In this document: piece by piece, positions 43,597-52,119 of the stretch | Numbering within the stretch: the first letter of the stretch is position 1 | Layout: each line of letters opens with the position of its first letter | NCBI GenBank assembly: GCA_017305195.1 | Contig: JAFKMU010000044.1 | Coordinates: forward strand, 124,001-188,000 | Direction: 5' to 3' | Length of the DNA stretch: 64,000 nucleotides | Source: Verrucomicrobiota bacterium | GTDB taxonomy: Bacteria; Verrucomicrobiota; Verrucomicrobiia; Chthoniobacterales; Terrimicrobiaceae | Notes under the pieces: generated by a model | Database searches by the model: none | What the model was told of the DNA's origin: nothing | Seen by the model: the letters and a program-made list of their open reading frames with translations, nothing else | Program-made: the position numbers and the translations under genes

Positions 43597-44441
43597 TAGC
43601 GCGACCGCTCCTTATCCAACAGGGCGGCGCGGGCGCGCTCAAGCTTTTCACGCTCGGCCTTGGTGAGGCTGGCGATGCCCTGGCGCGCGATCTTGTCCAG
43701 AATCGGGTCGATGGACTCGATATCCTCCTGCGGTTTCTCCCGGGGAACGACCCGGAGGTTGCGGCGCGACCGGCGTTCCCGGATGAACTGGCCTAAGGAC
43801 GGAATAGCGAGGAACGAGACGGAGGAGACGCCCTCGCGGGCGATCCAGAGCGCGCCGACGAAACACGAGCCCCACATCACGGCGAGCGAGACCCAGGATT
43901 GACCCGCCATCATTTGCAGCGTGTAGATGCCGATGGCGGCGATGCCGATCCACTTTGCCTGGATGCTGAAGAAAATCTCGGCGGTCGGGTAGATGAGGAC
44001 AAAGGCGATGAAGATGGCGAAATTCAGCAGGTTGGTTCCCGCCATGGGCCCGACGGGGACACCGAGGAGGGCAAAGGCGGAGAGAATCACCGGAGCGGCC
44101 AGCAGGACGAGCGCGTAGAGCCAGCCAAAGGAGCGGCGGCCGAGGAATTTCTCCACGTCGCGGCCAAAGATGGCGAGCATCACGATCGAGACGGCATTCC
44201 AGATGCCGGGCTCGATCACGGCCGAATAGGTGAAAAACTGCCAGAGGCGAAACTCACGCAGCGCGTAAAACGGCGTGAACGCAAAGAGCGCGTCGTACCA
44301 CCCCGCGCTGATGGCCGAGGCCAGCGCGGTGAGGATCATCGCCACCCCCTGCACAGCCGCCAGCACCGTCGCAAGGTAAACAGGCACCTGGCCGACCCAG
44401 GTGATAGGCTCGCAATGCTCGAAATTGCGGTTGGCTATCAT
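43596..44441 (-). CDS. Rhomboid-fold membrane protein lacking the catalytic serine (pseudoprotease)
   Basis: A 281-residue protein with six hydrophobic segments in the rhomboid-like pattern (LREFRLWQFFTYSAV before the second helix) and a short C-terminal domain SIDPILDKIARQGIASLTKAEREKLERA of the kind appended to some rhomboid-family proteins. The expected G-x-S-G reads P-M-A-G (in GPMAGTNLLN), so serine is replaced by alanine. The helix-6 histidine is also not seen (SLAVMWGSCFVG). A non-proteolytic role is therefore likely. First gene of a minus-strand operon; divergent from pckG. Confidence 0.72.
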   Translation of the reverse strand: MIANRNFEHCEPITWVGQVPVYLATVLAAVQGVAMILTALASAISAGWYDALFAFTPFYALREFRLWQFFTYSAVIEPGIWNAVSIVMLAIFGRDVEKFLGRRSFGWLYALVLLAAPVILSAFALLGVPVGPMAGTNLLNFAIFIAFVLIYPTAEIFFSIQAKWIGIAAIGIYTLQMMAGQSWVSLAVMWGSCFVGALWIAREGVSSVSFLAIPSLGQFIRERRSRRNLRVVPREKPQEDIESIDPILDKIARQGIASLTKAEREKLERARAALLDKERSR

Positions 44442-44525
44442 GACTCAATGATCAATTTAAGACTCCCCTCCCCTCGAAACAAGAAGGAATCTTTGGTCAT
44501 TTTTGAGCAAAACTGATGATAGTAC

Positions 44526-44558
44526 TTGTCAGGGTAGTCAATATAAGATTATCTTATA
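44526..44558 (+). promoter_or_regulatory. Predicted pckG promoter containing a perfect palindromic operator
   Basis: TATAAGAT at 44542-44549, T at 44550 and ATCTTATA at 44551-44558 form a perfect 8+1+8 palindrome. A -35-like TTGTCA at 44526-44531 and a -10-like TATCTT at 44550-44555 (18-base spacer) overlap it, so a bound regulator would block RNA polymerase. The region 44442-44587 is the AT-rich space between the divergent rhomboid-like and pckG genes. The regulator is unknown. Confidence 0.55.
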
Positions 44559-44587
44559 CCTGCAACTGTAGATTGTTGCCCATTTTT

Positions 44588-46429
44588 ATGACACAACTCG
44601 CAAACCCACTGGGGACTCAACAGCCTGACAATCCGGCGGTATTGGATTGGGTGAATGAAATCGCAAAATTAACGGAACCGAAGGAAATTTTCTGGGTCGA
44701 TGGATCGGAAGCAGAAGACCGCCTCATGCGTGAGCGGATCGTGGAATCCGGCGCTGGTCTCTGGCTGAACGAGAAACTCCGCCCAAACTCGCTGCTCGTT
44801 CGCAGCGACCCGCGCGACGTGGCTCGCGTGGAGCAGCGCACCTTCATCTGCTCGCTCTCGCCGAAGGACGCAGGCCCGACGAACAACTGGGAAGACCCCA
44901 AGGTGATGAAGGTCAAGCTGAACGGCCTTTTCAAGGGCTGTATGAAGGGCCGCACGATGTACGTGATCCCCTTCTCGATGGGCCCGATCGGATCGCCCAT
45001 CGCCCAGTACGGCATCGAGATCACCGACAGCCCGTACGTGGTGGCCAACATGCGCATCATGACCCGCATGGGATCGGCCGTGTACGCCGAGATCGCCAAG
45101 ACCGGCAACTTTGTGAAGTGCCTGCACTCGGTCGGCTTCCCGCTCGACGGACGCGCCGATGTGCCGTGGCCCTGCGATCCTGAGAATACCTACATCACTC
45201 ACTTCCCCGAGGAGCGCCTGATCATCAGCTACGGATCGGGATACGGTGGCAACGCGCTGCTGGGCAAGAAGTGCTTCGCGCTGCGCATCGCCTCGACGAT
45301 GGCCCGCGACGAAGGCTGGATGGCCGAGCACATGCTCATCCTCGCCGTGACGGACCCGCAGGGCAAAAAGACCTACGTGTCGGCTGCCTTCCCGAGCGCC
45401 TGCGGCAAGACGAACTTTGCCATGCTCATCCCGCCGAAAGATCTGGCGGACAAGGGCTGGAAGGTGACGACGATCGGCGACGACATCGCCTGGATCAAGC
45501 CCGGCCCGACGGGATACCTGCATGCGATCAACCCGGAAGCCGGTTTCTTCGGCGTCGCCCCGGGCACCTCGTACGACAGCAACCCGATGGCCATGGATTC
45601 CGCCAAGAAGGACACGATCTTCACGAACGTGGCCCTCACCGACGACGATGATGTGTGGTGGGAAGGCATGACCAAGCAGGCCCCGGCCCACCTGATCGAC
45701 TGGAAGGGCAAGGACTGGACCCCGGAGACGAAGGATGCCGATGGCAAGCCCGTCCTGAGCAGCCACCCGAACAGCCGCTTCACCGCCCCGGCCCGCAACT
45801 GCCCGATCATCGACGAAGATTGGGAAAACCCCGCCGGAGTGCCCATCAGCGCGATCATCTTCGGCGGCCGCCGCGCCACCACGATGCCGCTGATCTTCCA
45901 GGCCTTCAACTGGATCCACGGTGTGTACCTCGGCGCCACGGTCGGCTCGGAAATGACGGCCGCCGCAGCGGGAACGCTCGGCCAGGTGCGTCGCGACCCG
46001 ATGGCCATGCTGCCCTTTGCCGGTTACAACATGGGCGACTACTTCAGCCATTGGTTGGAGATGCGCGGCAAGATCAAGCACGTGCCCCGTATCTTCCACG
46101 TCAACTGGTTCCGCAAGGACGCGAATGGCAAGTTCCTCTGGCCGGGATTCGGCGAGAACACCCGCGTGCTCAAGTGGATCGTCGAGCGCTGCCAGTACGG
46201 TGCCCACGCTCTCGAAACCTCGGTCGGCTGGGTACCCCAGTACGAAGACCTCGGTCTCGACAGCATCGAAAAGACGCTGACCAAGGAGCAGTTTGACGAA
46301 GTCCAGAAGCTGGACATCGAAGAATGGCGCCGGGAGCTGATCCTGCAGGACGAACTCTTCTTCAAGCTCTACTCGAGCCTGCCGAAGGAACTCGTCTTCC
46401 AGCGGGAGCTGCTGCTCGCCCGTCTGTAA
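44588..46429 (+). CDS. pckG: Phosphoenolpyruvate carboxykinase (GTP)
   Basis: Converts oxaloacetate to phosphoenolpyruvate with GTP, linking the TCA cycle to gluconeogenesis. ATG at 44588 is chosen; the frame is open upstream through the predicted promoter. The 613-residue length is right for the GTP-type enzyme. Motifs: [12 protein letters not shown], a P-loop with the hyper-reactive Cys272; GDDIAWI as metal-binding site; [12 protein letters not shown] for the guanine/substrate loop; and [18 protein letters not shown] terminator follows. No accessory anaplerotic genes are adjacent. Confidence 0.95.
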   Translation: MTQLANPLGTQQPDNPAVLDWVNEIAKLTEPKEIFWVDGSEAEDRLMRERIVESGAGLWLNEKLRPNSLLVRSDPRDVARVEQRTFICSLSPKDAGPTNNWEDPKVMKVKLNGLFKGCMKGRTMYVIPFSMGPIGSPIAQYGIEITDSPYVVANMRIMTRMGSAVYAEIAKTGNFVKCLHSVGFPLDGRADVPWPCDPENTYITHFPEERLIISYGSGYGGNALLGKKCFALRIASTMARDEGWMAEHMLILAVTDPQGKKTYVSAAFPSACGKTNFAMLIPPKDLADKGWKVTTIGDDIAWIKPGPTGYLHAINPEAGFFGVAPGTSYDSNPMAMDSAKKDTIFTNVALTDDDDVWWEGMTKQAPAHLIDWKGKDWTPETKDADGKPVLSSHPNSRFTAPARNCPIIDEDWENPAGVPISAIIFGGRRATTMPLIFQAFNWIHGVYLGATVGSEMTAAAAGTLGQVRRDPMAMLPFAGYNMGDYFSHWLEMRGKIKHVPRIFHVNWFRKDANGKFLWPGFGENTRVLKWIVERCQYGAHALETSVGWVPQYEDLGLDSIEKTLTKEQFDEVQKLDIEEWRRELILQDELFFKLYSSLPKELVFQRELLLARL

Positions 46430-46478
46430 AAGATTCCGAAAGCACAGTTTTTAACCACTTTTCCGTGGGGGAAAACAG

Positions 46479-46515
46479 GAGGCGCGTCTTGTGGAGGGCG
46501 CGCCTCTTTGCTTTT
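46479..46515 (+). terminator. Intrinsic terminator after pckG
   Basis: GAGGCGCG (46479-46486) pairs perfectly with CGCGCCTC (46499-46506) around a 12-base loop, followed by TTTGCTTTT. It lies about 50 bases after the pckG stop codon. Confidence 0.7.
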
Positions 46516-46558
46516 CCAGGCATTGCCGCCCAGCGGGTGGATTGCTACAGTGCCCGAC

Positions 46559-46975
46559 ATGCGTGCCTTCCTTCCCGTGCTGTGTGCCGTCATCCTCTGC
46601 GGATGCGCGACCGTCAAGCAGGCCCCGAAGCCGACGAGCGCGGCGATTCCGGCCACCGAGTCCCAGACCAGCATCGGCACGCTGCGCGCGCAAGCCATCG
46701 CCAGCCGCATGGAGGAGGCAAAGATCGCGAAACTCCGTAAATCCGGCTCGCCCTACCTCGCCGTCCGCACGCTAAACCTCACGCCCGAGCAGGCCGCCCA
46801 GCTCAAGCATCTCCTCCCCTCTGGCAACCCCGCAGAGTTTGTCTGCGTGATGGTTTGGAACGCCGTCACGGACAAGGAAGCCTCAAGCGACTGCTACGTC
46901 CTGACCCAAGCTCCCGAAGTCGGCAAGCCCGTGAAGCTCGGCGACTACACGGCGGAGTACGTCGGCAGCCGGTGA
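46559..46975 (+). CDS. Small lipoprotein of unknown function
   Basis: Starting at ATG 46559, a 138-residue protein with a type II signal peptide: RAFLPVLCAVILCGCATV, where the lipobox cysteine follows L-C-G. The mature part is soluble, with RTLNLTPEQAAQLKHLLP and a C-terminal half containing a further cysteine pair region (FVCVMVW, SSDCYVL). No known family. It stands alone between the pckG terminator and the third copy of the repeat arm at 46984. Confidence 0.72.
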   Translation: MRAFLPVLCAVILCGCATVKQAPKPTSAAIPATESQTSIGTLRAQAIASRMEEAKIAKLRKSGSPYLAVRTLNLTPEQAAQLKHLLPSGNPAEFVCVMVWNAVTDKEASSDCYVLTQAPEVGKPVKLGDYTAEYVGSR

Positions 46976-47271
46976 CGGCGGATTTCGGAAGTGGGATCCC
47001 GGAAGTCGAAAGTATTGACTTGGGCGCAGCGCGATCCGTTGCTATCTGCCTTACGCCCCTTCCTAACGATGATTCAGGCTCGCGCCAGCGTCGAAGTACT
47101 GGTCGAAGGCCTGCTACGATATCGTGGTGAGATTGCGCTCAATCCAGTTCCATTCAACGAAATGGCAGCGAGCTGAAAATCCCTCCCGATAGGGAAGGGT
47201 GTCAGCGAATCGCGTAGCGAGGTGGCGGCACAGGGGGCGAGAGTTCCCGCGACTCCCAAGCGGAGCGGGGA
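46976..47271. other. Intergenic stretch with a single copy of the element-2 terminal repeat
   Basis: No gene is supported in these 296 bases. The left end (46984-47014) is a solo copy of the arm that bounds the element at 28966-29305; it contains TCGGAAGTGGGATCCCGGAA and differs at about three positions over 30. The rest is unstructured apart from a weak GC hairpin near 47245-47270. Confidence 0.55.
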
Positions 47272-47781
47272 TTACCGGGCGGGGGGATATTTGGCCAGTT
47301 TGCGCTGGAGCGAACGGCGGTCGATGCCGAGCAGCCGGGCGGCCTGGCTGATGTTGTTGCCGCAGTCGGCGAGGATGCGTTGCAGGTGCTCCCACTCGAC
47401 CCGATCCAGGGTCGGCACATCCACTTCCGGGGACTTCGGGCGACCTTCCAGCGCGGCCTCGATCTGGTCGCTGTCGGCCGGTTTCATCAGGTAGTCCGCA
47501 CAGCCCAGCTTCACCGCCTCCATCGCGGTGGCGATGCTTCCGTAGCCGGTGAGCATGACGATCTTTGCCGACGGGGCGGCCGCCTTCAAGCGGGGGATGA
47601 GGGACAGGCCGGTATCACCCGGCATCTTGAGATCGAGGAGGATGGCGTCGGGCTGAAAGGCCCGGCACTCCTCCACCGAATGCCCGCCATCCGCAGCGAT
47701 CACCTCATGGTGGCGACGGCGCAGCGAGCGCGCGAGTGTCTCGCGGAAAACTTCGTCATCATCGATGAGAGCGATCTTCAT
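47272..47781 (-). CDS. regA: RegA/PrrA/ActR-type response regulator
   Basis: A 169-residue regulator: receiver domain with acidic pocket Asp7-Asp9, phospho-acceptor Asp50 (ILLDLKMPG), Thr78 (MLTGYG) and Lys100 (YLMKPAD), a short linker, and a Fis-type helix-turn-helix at the C-terminus (NNISQAARLLGIDRRSLQRKLAKY). The short size and this HTH are characteristic of the redox regulator RegA/PrrA/ActR family rather than of larger OmpR or NtrC types. The start lies 10 bases after the stop of the kinase gene, so the pair is one operon. Confidence 0.88.
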   Translation of the reverse strand: MKIALIDDDEVFRETLARSLRRRHHEVIAADGGHSVEECRAFQPDAILLDLKMPGDTGLSLIPRLKAAAPSAKIVMLTGYGSIATAMEAVKLGCADYLMKPADSDQIEAALEGRPKSPEVDVPTLDRVEWEHLQRILADCGNNISQAARLLGIDRRSLQRKLAKYPPAR

Positions 47782-47791
47782 GGGGGGCAGA

Positions 47792-49060
47792 TCAGGCGGT
47801 AAGCGGGAACTCCATGGAAACCCGGGTGCCCCGGCCGAGATCGGACTCGATGCGGAGGCGTCCCTTCATCCGCTCGGTAAACATGCGTACGAGGAAAAGG
47901 CCCAGGCCCATGCCTTTGCCGGGGTCCTTGGTGGTAAAAAATGGTTCGCCCGCGTGGGCGGCGACGTCGGCCGTCATGCCGGGGCCGCGATCCTGCACGG
48001 TGGCGAGGACGCGCTCCCGGTCCGTCTCGATGCGCAGGGTCACGGGGTGGCCGGATTCATCGGCCTCGCACGCATTTTTCACCAGGACGGCGAGGGCCTG
48101 CAGGAGAGTGGTGGATGGGACAAAGACGGTAAGCCTCGGCTCCGTGACCTCGGCGGAGATGCGGGAATAATTGGCCGGGCTGAGAAACTCCCTCAGTCGA
48201 AGCGGGATGTCACCAAGCAGGAAGGATTGCGGATTTTCCCCGATCTTGTCCGTGGTGTTCTCCGCCAGCTTTTCCAGGATGGCGCGGCAGCGGTCGACCT
48301 CGGATCGTATGAGCTTTGCGTCGTGGAGGCATCCGGTGCTTTCACATTGATTGCAGGCCTGCTTCTGGAGGTCGGCGCTGATGATGGCGATGGTATTGAG
48401 CGGGGTGGCGAGCTCATGCGCCACGCCGGCGGCGAGGGTGGCGAGCCCGGCAAACTTTTCATTTCTCACCCCGAGCAGCATGGCCTCCTGGAGCTGCACC
48501 TCGCGAATGGCCAGCGCCGACTTGAGCTGACCGACGAAAAAGGCAATACAGATGCCGACCAGGATCATGGCGAGGAGCATGCCCTGGAGGTGAAAGTCAA
48601 AGCTGCCGCAGCAGCTGACACCCAGCTCGCTTTTGATCTCATAGGGAGATAAAAACAGGAGCGCGTAGCAAACGGAGCAGAGGATGACTCCGATCCAGGT
48701 CCACAGCGCAGGGAGCAGGACCGCCGCGATGGTGACATGAAGGAGATAAAACGCGGTGAAGGGATTGTGAGGCCCGCCCAGCGAGTAAAGGATCACCGAC
48801 AGCGTCAGCGTATCGAGCAGCAGCAGGGCCGCGCAGCATTCCGTCTCGCGAAACTTATCCCCCCGCAGGGTGACGAAAAGGTTGCTCCCTGCAGTGATGG
48901 CCAGGCACGGCAGGAGAACGGCAAGAGGCAGTGCGATGTGGAGAAAATACGCGCTGGTGGCAAAGAGCAGACATTGCCCCGCAAGGGATAGCCATCGCAG
49001 CCGGATCAGCCACCGGAGGCCGGGCGCGATGGATGCGATGCTGGATGTCATTTCAAACAT
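47792..49060 (-). CDS. regB: RegB/PrrB-type redox-sensing histidine kinase
   Basis: A 422-residue membrane kinase with six hydrophobic segments. Between helices lies G-G-P-H-N-P-F (95-101), the family's ubiquinone-sensing heptad GGxxNPF. The H-box is AAGVAHELATPLN with His215, and C258 in EVDRCRAIL occupies the place of the redox-active cysteine next to the dimerisation domain. N and G boxes are VKNACEADE and the GPGMT / GMGLGLFLVR pair. Extra cysteines (CNQCESTGC, 236-244) sit between H-box and C258, which is unusual. A perfect palindrome is found 41 bases upstream of its start. Confidence 0.88.
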   Translation of the reverse strand: MFEMTSSIASIAPGLRWLIRLRWLSLAGQCLLFATSAYFLHIALPLAVLLPCLAITAGSNLFVTLRGDKFRETECCAALLLLDTLTLSVILYSLGGPHNPFTAFYLLHVTIAAVLLPALWTWIGVILCSVCYALLFLSPYEIKSELGVSCCGSFDFHLQGMLLAMILVGICIAFFVGQLKSALAIREVQLQEAMLLGVRNEKFAGLATLAAGVAHELATPLNTIAIISADLQKQACNQCESTGCLHDAKLIRSEVDRCRAILEKLAENTTDKIGENPQSFLLGDIPLRLREFLSPANYSRISAEVTEPRLTVFVPSTTLLQALAVLVKNACEADESGHPVTLRIETDRERVLATVQDRGPGMTADVAAHAGEPFFTTKDPGKGMGLGLFLVRMFTERMKGRLRIESDLGRGTRVSMEFPLTA

Positions 49061-49100
49061 GATGGCATCATCCCATCAGACAGCGCGAAAACAACTCCAA

Positions 49101-49121
49101 GGTGCGGCAATTTGCCGCACC
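49101..49121. promoter_or_regulatory. RegA-box-like palindrome upstream of regB
   Basis: A perfect palindrome (10 bases, central T, 10 bases) whose core reads GTGCGGCAATTTGCCGCAC. It fits the G.GRCR..NNGNCGC pattern I recall for RegA/RegR-family sites at most positions. It starts 41 bases before the regB ATG (49060, minus strand), suggesting autoregulation. Confidence 0.6.
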
Positions 49122-49139
49122 GATGCGCTAAGATAACAA

Positions 49140-49165
49140 GGGGCGGCATGCTTCCACGCCGCCCC
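49140..49165. repeat. GC-rich hairpin in the regB/PEP-CTERM intergenic region
   Basis: GGGGCGGC (49140-49147) pairs with GCCGCCCC (49158-49165) around a 10-base loop; no T-run follows on either strand. The region 49061-49446 contains this hairpin and two RegA-like palindromes but no gene. Confidence 0.5.
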
Positions 49166-49265
49166 CTGCGGTGAGAGTCTATCGAGAACTATCGTGAACC
49201 CGCAGGCCACATTTTCAGGATTATCCGTTTAGGCGGGCGATGTCACCTGGTAGTGCGTCCCGGAA

Positions 49266-49284
49266 GTGCGGCAAAGTGTCGCAT
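49266..49284. promoter_or_regulatory. RegA-box-like palindrome upstream of the PEP-CTERM gene
   Basis: GTGCGGCAAAGTGTCGCAT, related to the palindromes at 49101 and 52052; its last half-site and following CCG are shared with the 52052 copy. It lies about 160 bases before the start codon at 49447. Confidence 0.55.
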
Positions 49285-49446
49285 CCGCCACATGCATCTT
49301 GAAGGGAGCCGATCCCGTCACTTAGAACCCGACGCTCAGTGAGGCGAAACATGGAATTACCTGATCCCCTGGCGGACAAATCGTTCAGTGCAGCCGGGGC
49401 TGGCAACCAATGGTCCAACTTACCAAATCCCAATGCTCATCAAATC

Positions 49447-50355
49447 ATGAAACAGCAGACACTATTTCTCCAATCCACCTCTGGCACCACCCAGTTCGGA
49501 AAGATGGCCCGGTGTGGTGGAGCAGCCATCGCGGCAGCATGGCTGTGCGCACTTGCCGGAGTCGGTGACGGCACGGCAGCGACGCTTTCCGGCGGATCCA
49601 GCACGTTCACGTTCAAGAAAAACAATCCCACCGTGGCGGGGCTGTATGAGTTCAATGCCTATTTTGACGATACGGCCTCGTACAGTTACATCACGGCTTG
49701 GGATAGCACCAACAACACACAGGTCAACCCCGGCAACGAGAGCTATATCACAACAAGCGTCAATGGAGTTGACTATGTGGTTCTCAATGATCCGATCCGC
49801 CCTTACGGCTACACGCCGACACCGGTGGATGGCCGCTCCCTTCAAACGACCACCCTTGAGTTTGACACGGAAAACTTCAGCACTAATAGCTTCCTGAGCG
49901 GATGGAGCGCCTCGACTGCCGATGCATCATCCATGTTTGTAACCAGTATCGGTGAAAAGATCGGGCTTTCCAACATGACTCGCTGGAATCCCTACGGCAG
50001 TACGGGCAGCCTGATTAATGGAGACTTTGCCCTGGTTTACATCCCGAACCGGGCAACGGGCAGCAACTCCGGCCTCGCTCTGGTCAGCTTTGCCTCGGGA
50101 TTCAATCCGTTTCTCTTTGCCGACCTTGCCAACGTGTCCATCACGTTTGACAGTGTGACCAATGAGCTCAACATCCTTGGTGATGTACTTATTACGGGAG
50201 GAGTGTCCTATTGGGATGGCTTTGCGTCCAATGGCACCAATATCGGCTCCATTAATCTGACCTCAACCGTCGTGCCCGAACCTGCGACGTGGGCGTTGCT
50301 CGCGGCGGGTACGGGGATGGCGTGGTGCATCCGGCGGATGAGGAGGAAGGCTTAG
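49447..50355 (+). CDS. PEP-CTERM sorting-domain protein
   Basis: A 302-residue exported protein from ATG 49447. The N-terminus carries a membrane-spanning signal (CGGAAIAAAWLCALAGVGDGTAATL), later than usual, so an ATG at 49504 is an alternative start. The central part (about 60-260) is Asn/Thr/Ser-rich and probably a beta-sandwich. The C-terminus is VPEPAT, a hydrophobic helix and the basic tail IRRMRRKA, an exosortase signal. A pseudopilin gene follows after 10 bases. Confidence 0.83.
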   Translation: MKQQTLFLQSTSGTTQFGKMARCGGAAIAAAWLCALAGVGDGTAATLSGGSSTFTFKKNNPTVAGLYEFNAYFDDTASYSYITAWDSTNNTQVNPGNESYITTSVNGVDYVVLNDPIRPYGYTPTPVDGRSLQTTTLEFDTENFSTNSFLSGWSASTADASSMFVTSIGEKIGLSNMTRWNPYGSTGSLINGDFALVYIPNRATGSNSGLALVSFASGFNPFLFADLANVSITFDSVTNELNILGDVLITGGVSYWDGFASNGTNIGSINLTSTVVPEPATWALLAAGTGMAWCIRRMRRKA

Positions 50356-50365
50356 CCCTTCCCCC

Positions 50366-51136
50366 ATGCGTCCGGCGACGCTAGCGCGAACAGGGAAGTC
50401 TCGCATCCAAAGGAGCGGGGCTTTCACGCTTGTGGAATTACTTATCGCCATCGGGATTGTGTTGACGATGGCCGCGCTGGCCGTGCCCAATGTGATCAAG
50501 GGAGTGCGAAAGGCCAAAAAAACCGGGAGCCTGGCCAACCTTCGCACCTTCGTTCAGGCCGATATGCTGTACTTTGCGGACAAGGGCGAATTTCCGCCCA
50601 TGGATACCTGGGTGCCGAGCAGCATCTCGACCAATCGCCTGGCCATCGTGGCAGACTACTGCAACATGCCGATACCACCCGGGCCGGTGACGGCCTGGCC
50701 CAAACGGCGCAAGCAGCCGGCATGGATCAACGACCCTCTGGCGAAGGATTCCGGAAAAGCCGAGGGAATGACCGTAGGGGGCGGGCTTTATACCGGCTAC
50801 GTCTATGTGGGGAGGCTGGACGAGTCGCCGATCGTCACGATGGGGCTGGGCACGATCACCCACCCGGAACATGCGGCGGACAGGAAGAATCTTCGCCGGG
50901 GGGTATTATGGTCGACGTTGCTTGCAGAGTTCAACAGCTCGGCGGCTCGCCGTTACGAGTGTTTCCACTATGATACAGTCTTTGCCTATCCCGACTTTGT
51001 CTTCAAGGAGGAGGAGGTCGAGGGTTTCTATCGCGGCTGGTCGGACGGATCGGCCGAGTGGGTGCCGCGGAGGCAGATCAAGTTTGGCGGAGACGATGTG
51101 CAGATCAGGCATGTCATGGGAAACTACTACTATTAG
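50366..51136 (+). CDS. Pseudopilin/prepilin-like protein with type IV N-methylation signal
   Basis: A 256-residue protein with the prepilin peptidase motif AFTLVELLIAIGIV at about 19-32, cleaved before Phe and with the required Glu at +5 of the mature form. The helix is followed by a globular C-terminal domain ending in GWSDGSAEWVPRRQ, which resembles the DG motif end of verrucomicrobial and planctomycetal prepilin-like proteins. It lies 10 bases after the PEP-CTERM gene, so they are co-transcribed. Could form part of a secretion pseudopilus or surface structure. Confidence 0.78.
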   Translation: MRPATLARTGKSRIQRSGAFTLVELLIAIGIVLTMAALAVPNVIKGVRKAKKTGSLANLRTFVQADMLYFADKGEFPPMDTWVPSSISTNRLAIVADYCNMPIPPGPVTAWPKRRKQPAWINDPLAKDSGKAEGMTVGGGLYTGYVYVGRLDESPIVTMGLGTITHPEHAADRKNLRRGVLWSTLLAEFNSSAARRYECFHYDTVFAYPDFVFKEEEVEGFYRGWSDGSAEWVPRRQIKFGGDDVQIRHVMGNYYY

Positions 51137-51191
51137 CAACCAGGCGACTTCCTGCGAGTTTTTGAAGCATCACTATTAAAAGACGTCTGTC

Positions 51192-52040
51192 ATGAAAGAG
51201 ATCAGCCCGGTCACTCGACGTAAATTTCTCGACCTTCTGACCCTTCTCGGAGGAAGCCTTGCCCTTTCTTCCTGCGGCCGGGTTTCTGATCCCGAGATGG
51301 AAAAGCCCAAACCGGAGCCGGTTCCCGCTCATTATCCCCAGATCAGACTCGGGGAGGAAACGATATTGATCCTTATCTATCCCGGATTCACAGCCATCGA
51401 TGCTCTGGGGCCGGAGTACATTCTGTCCGGAATGATGGGGGCCAAGGTGCGGCTGGTGTCCAAGGACGGCAAACCCGTCACCTGTGAGACTGGGTATCAG
51501 GTTGTCCCCCATTTCACCTTCCGCAACTGCCCGGCCAAACCCACCTTGCTGGTGGTGCCCGGGGGCACATCGGGAACGCTCGACGCCATGGCGGATCGGG
51601 AGACACTCCAATTCCTCCGCGAGGTCGGAGGAGCGGCGGACATGGCAGGAAGTGTCTGCACGGGCTCGCTGCTGCTGGGAGCAGCAGGGCTGCTGCATGG
51701 CTACAAGGCGACCAGCCATTGGCAAACGAGGGATCTGCTTCCCCTGGTGGGAGCGATTCCTTCTGACGAGAGAGTGGTCTTTGACCGCAACCGCGTCACC
51801 GGAGCAGGCGTCACGGCGGGTTTGGATTTTGCCCTCCGTCTTGTGCAGCACTACCGGGGCGACTTTTACGCCAAGGGAATGGAGCTTTTGGCGCAATACG
51901 ACCCGCATCCTCCCTTTCCCGGTGGAGGCGATCCGAAGACCGCCGATCCCGAAGTCGTCGCTCTTCTGAATGAGATGCACAAACCTTTCGTCGACTTGTG
52001 TGCCGAAACCATTCAGCAAAACAAGCTGACCCCGATTTAG
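51192..52040 (+). CDS. DJ-1/PfpI-family lipoprotein with Tat-like signal, isonitrile-hydratase-like
   Basis: A 282-residue protein. The N-terminus reads TRRKFLDLLTLLGGSLALSSCG: twin Arg before a hydrophobic stretch and a lipobox cysteine, so a Tat-exported lipoprotein is likely. The remainder is a DJ-1/PfpI domain: ILIYPGFTAIDALGPEYIL, then the nucleophile elbow AGSVCTGSLLLGAAGLL with Cys156 and the following GYKATSHW. These are closest to isonitrile hydratase-like members, which are normally cytoplasmic. Export is unusual. It is 55 bases after the pseudopilin gene. Confidence 0.78.
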   Translation: MKEISPVTRRKFLDLLTLLGGSLALSSCGRVSDPEMEKPKPEPVPAHYPQIRLGEETILILIYPGFTAIDALGPEYILSGMMGAKVRLVSKDGKPVTCETGYQVVPHFTFRNCPAKPTLLVVPGGTSGTLDAMADRETLQFLREVGGAADMAGSVCTGSLLLGAAGLLHGYKATSHWQTRDLLPLVGAIPSDERVVFDRNRVTGAGVTAGLDFALRLVQHYRGDFYAKGMELLAQYDPHPPFPGGGDPKTADPEVVALLNEMHKPFVDLCAETIQQNKLTPI

Positions 52041-52051
52041 CGGCGCGCCGG

Positions 52052-52070
52052 GTGCGGCAATTTGTCGCAT
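52052..52070. promoter_or_regulatory. RegA-box-like palindrome upstream of the PCu(A)C-SCO-cytochrome operon
   Basis: GTGCGGCAATTTGTCGCAT, almost the same as the site at 49101 and followed by CCG like that at 49266. It lies 49 bases upstream of the start codon at 52120, in the 79-base gap after the DJ-1 gene. Confidence 0.6.
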
Positions 52071-52119
52071 CCGGCAGGTCCGGCGTGTTCTTGTGCCGAG
52101 CGTGAACTACCGTGCATTC

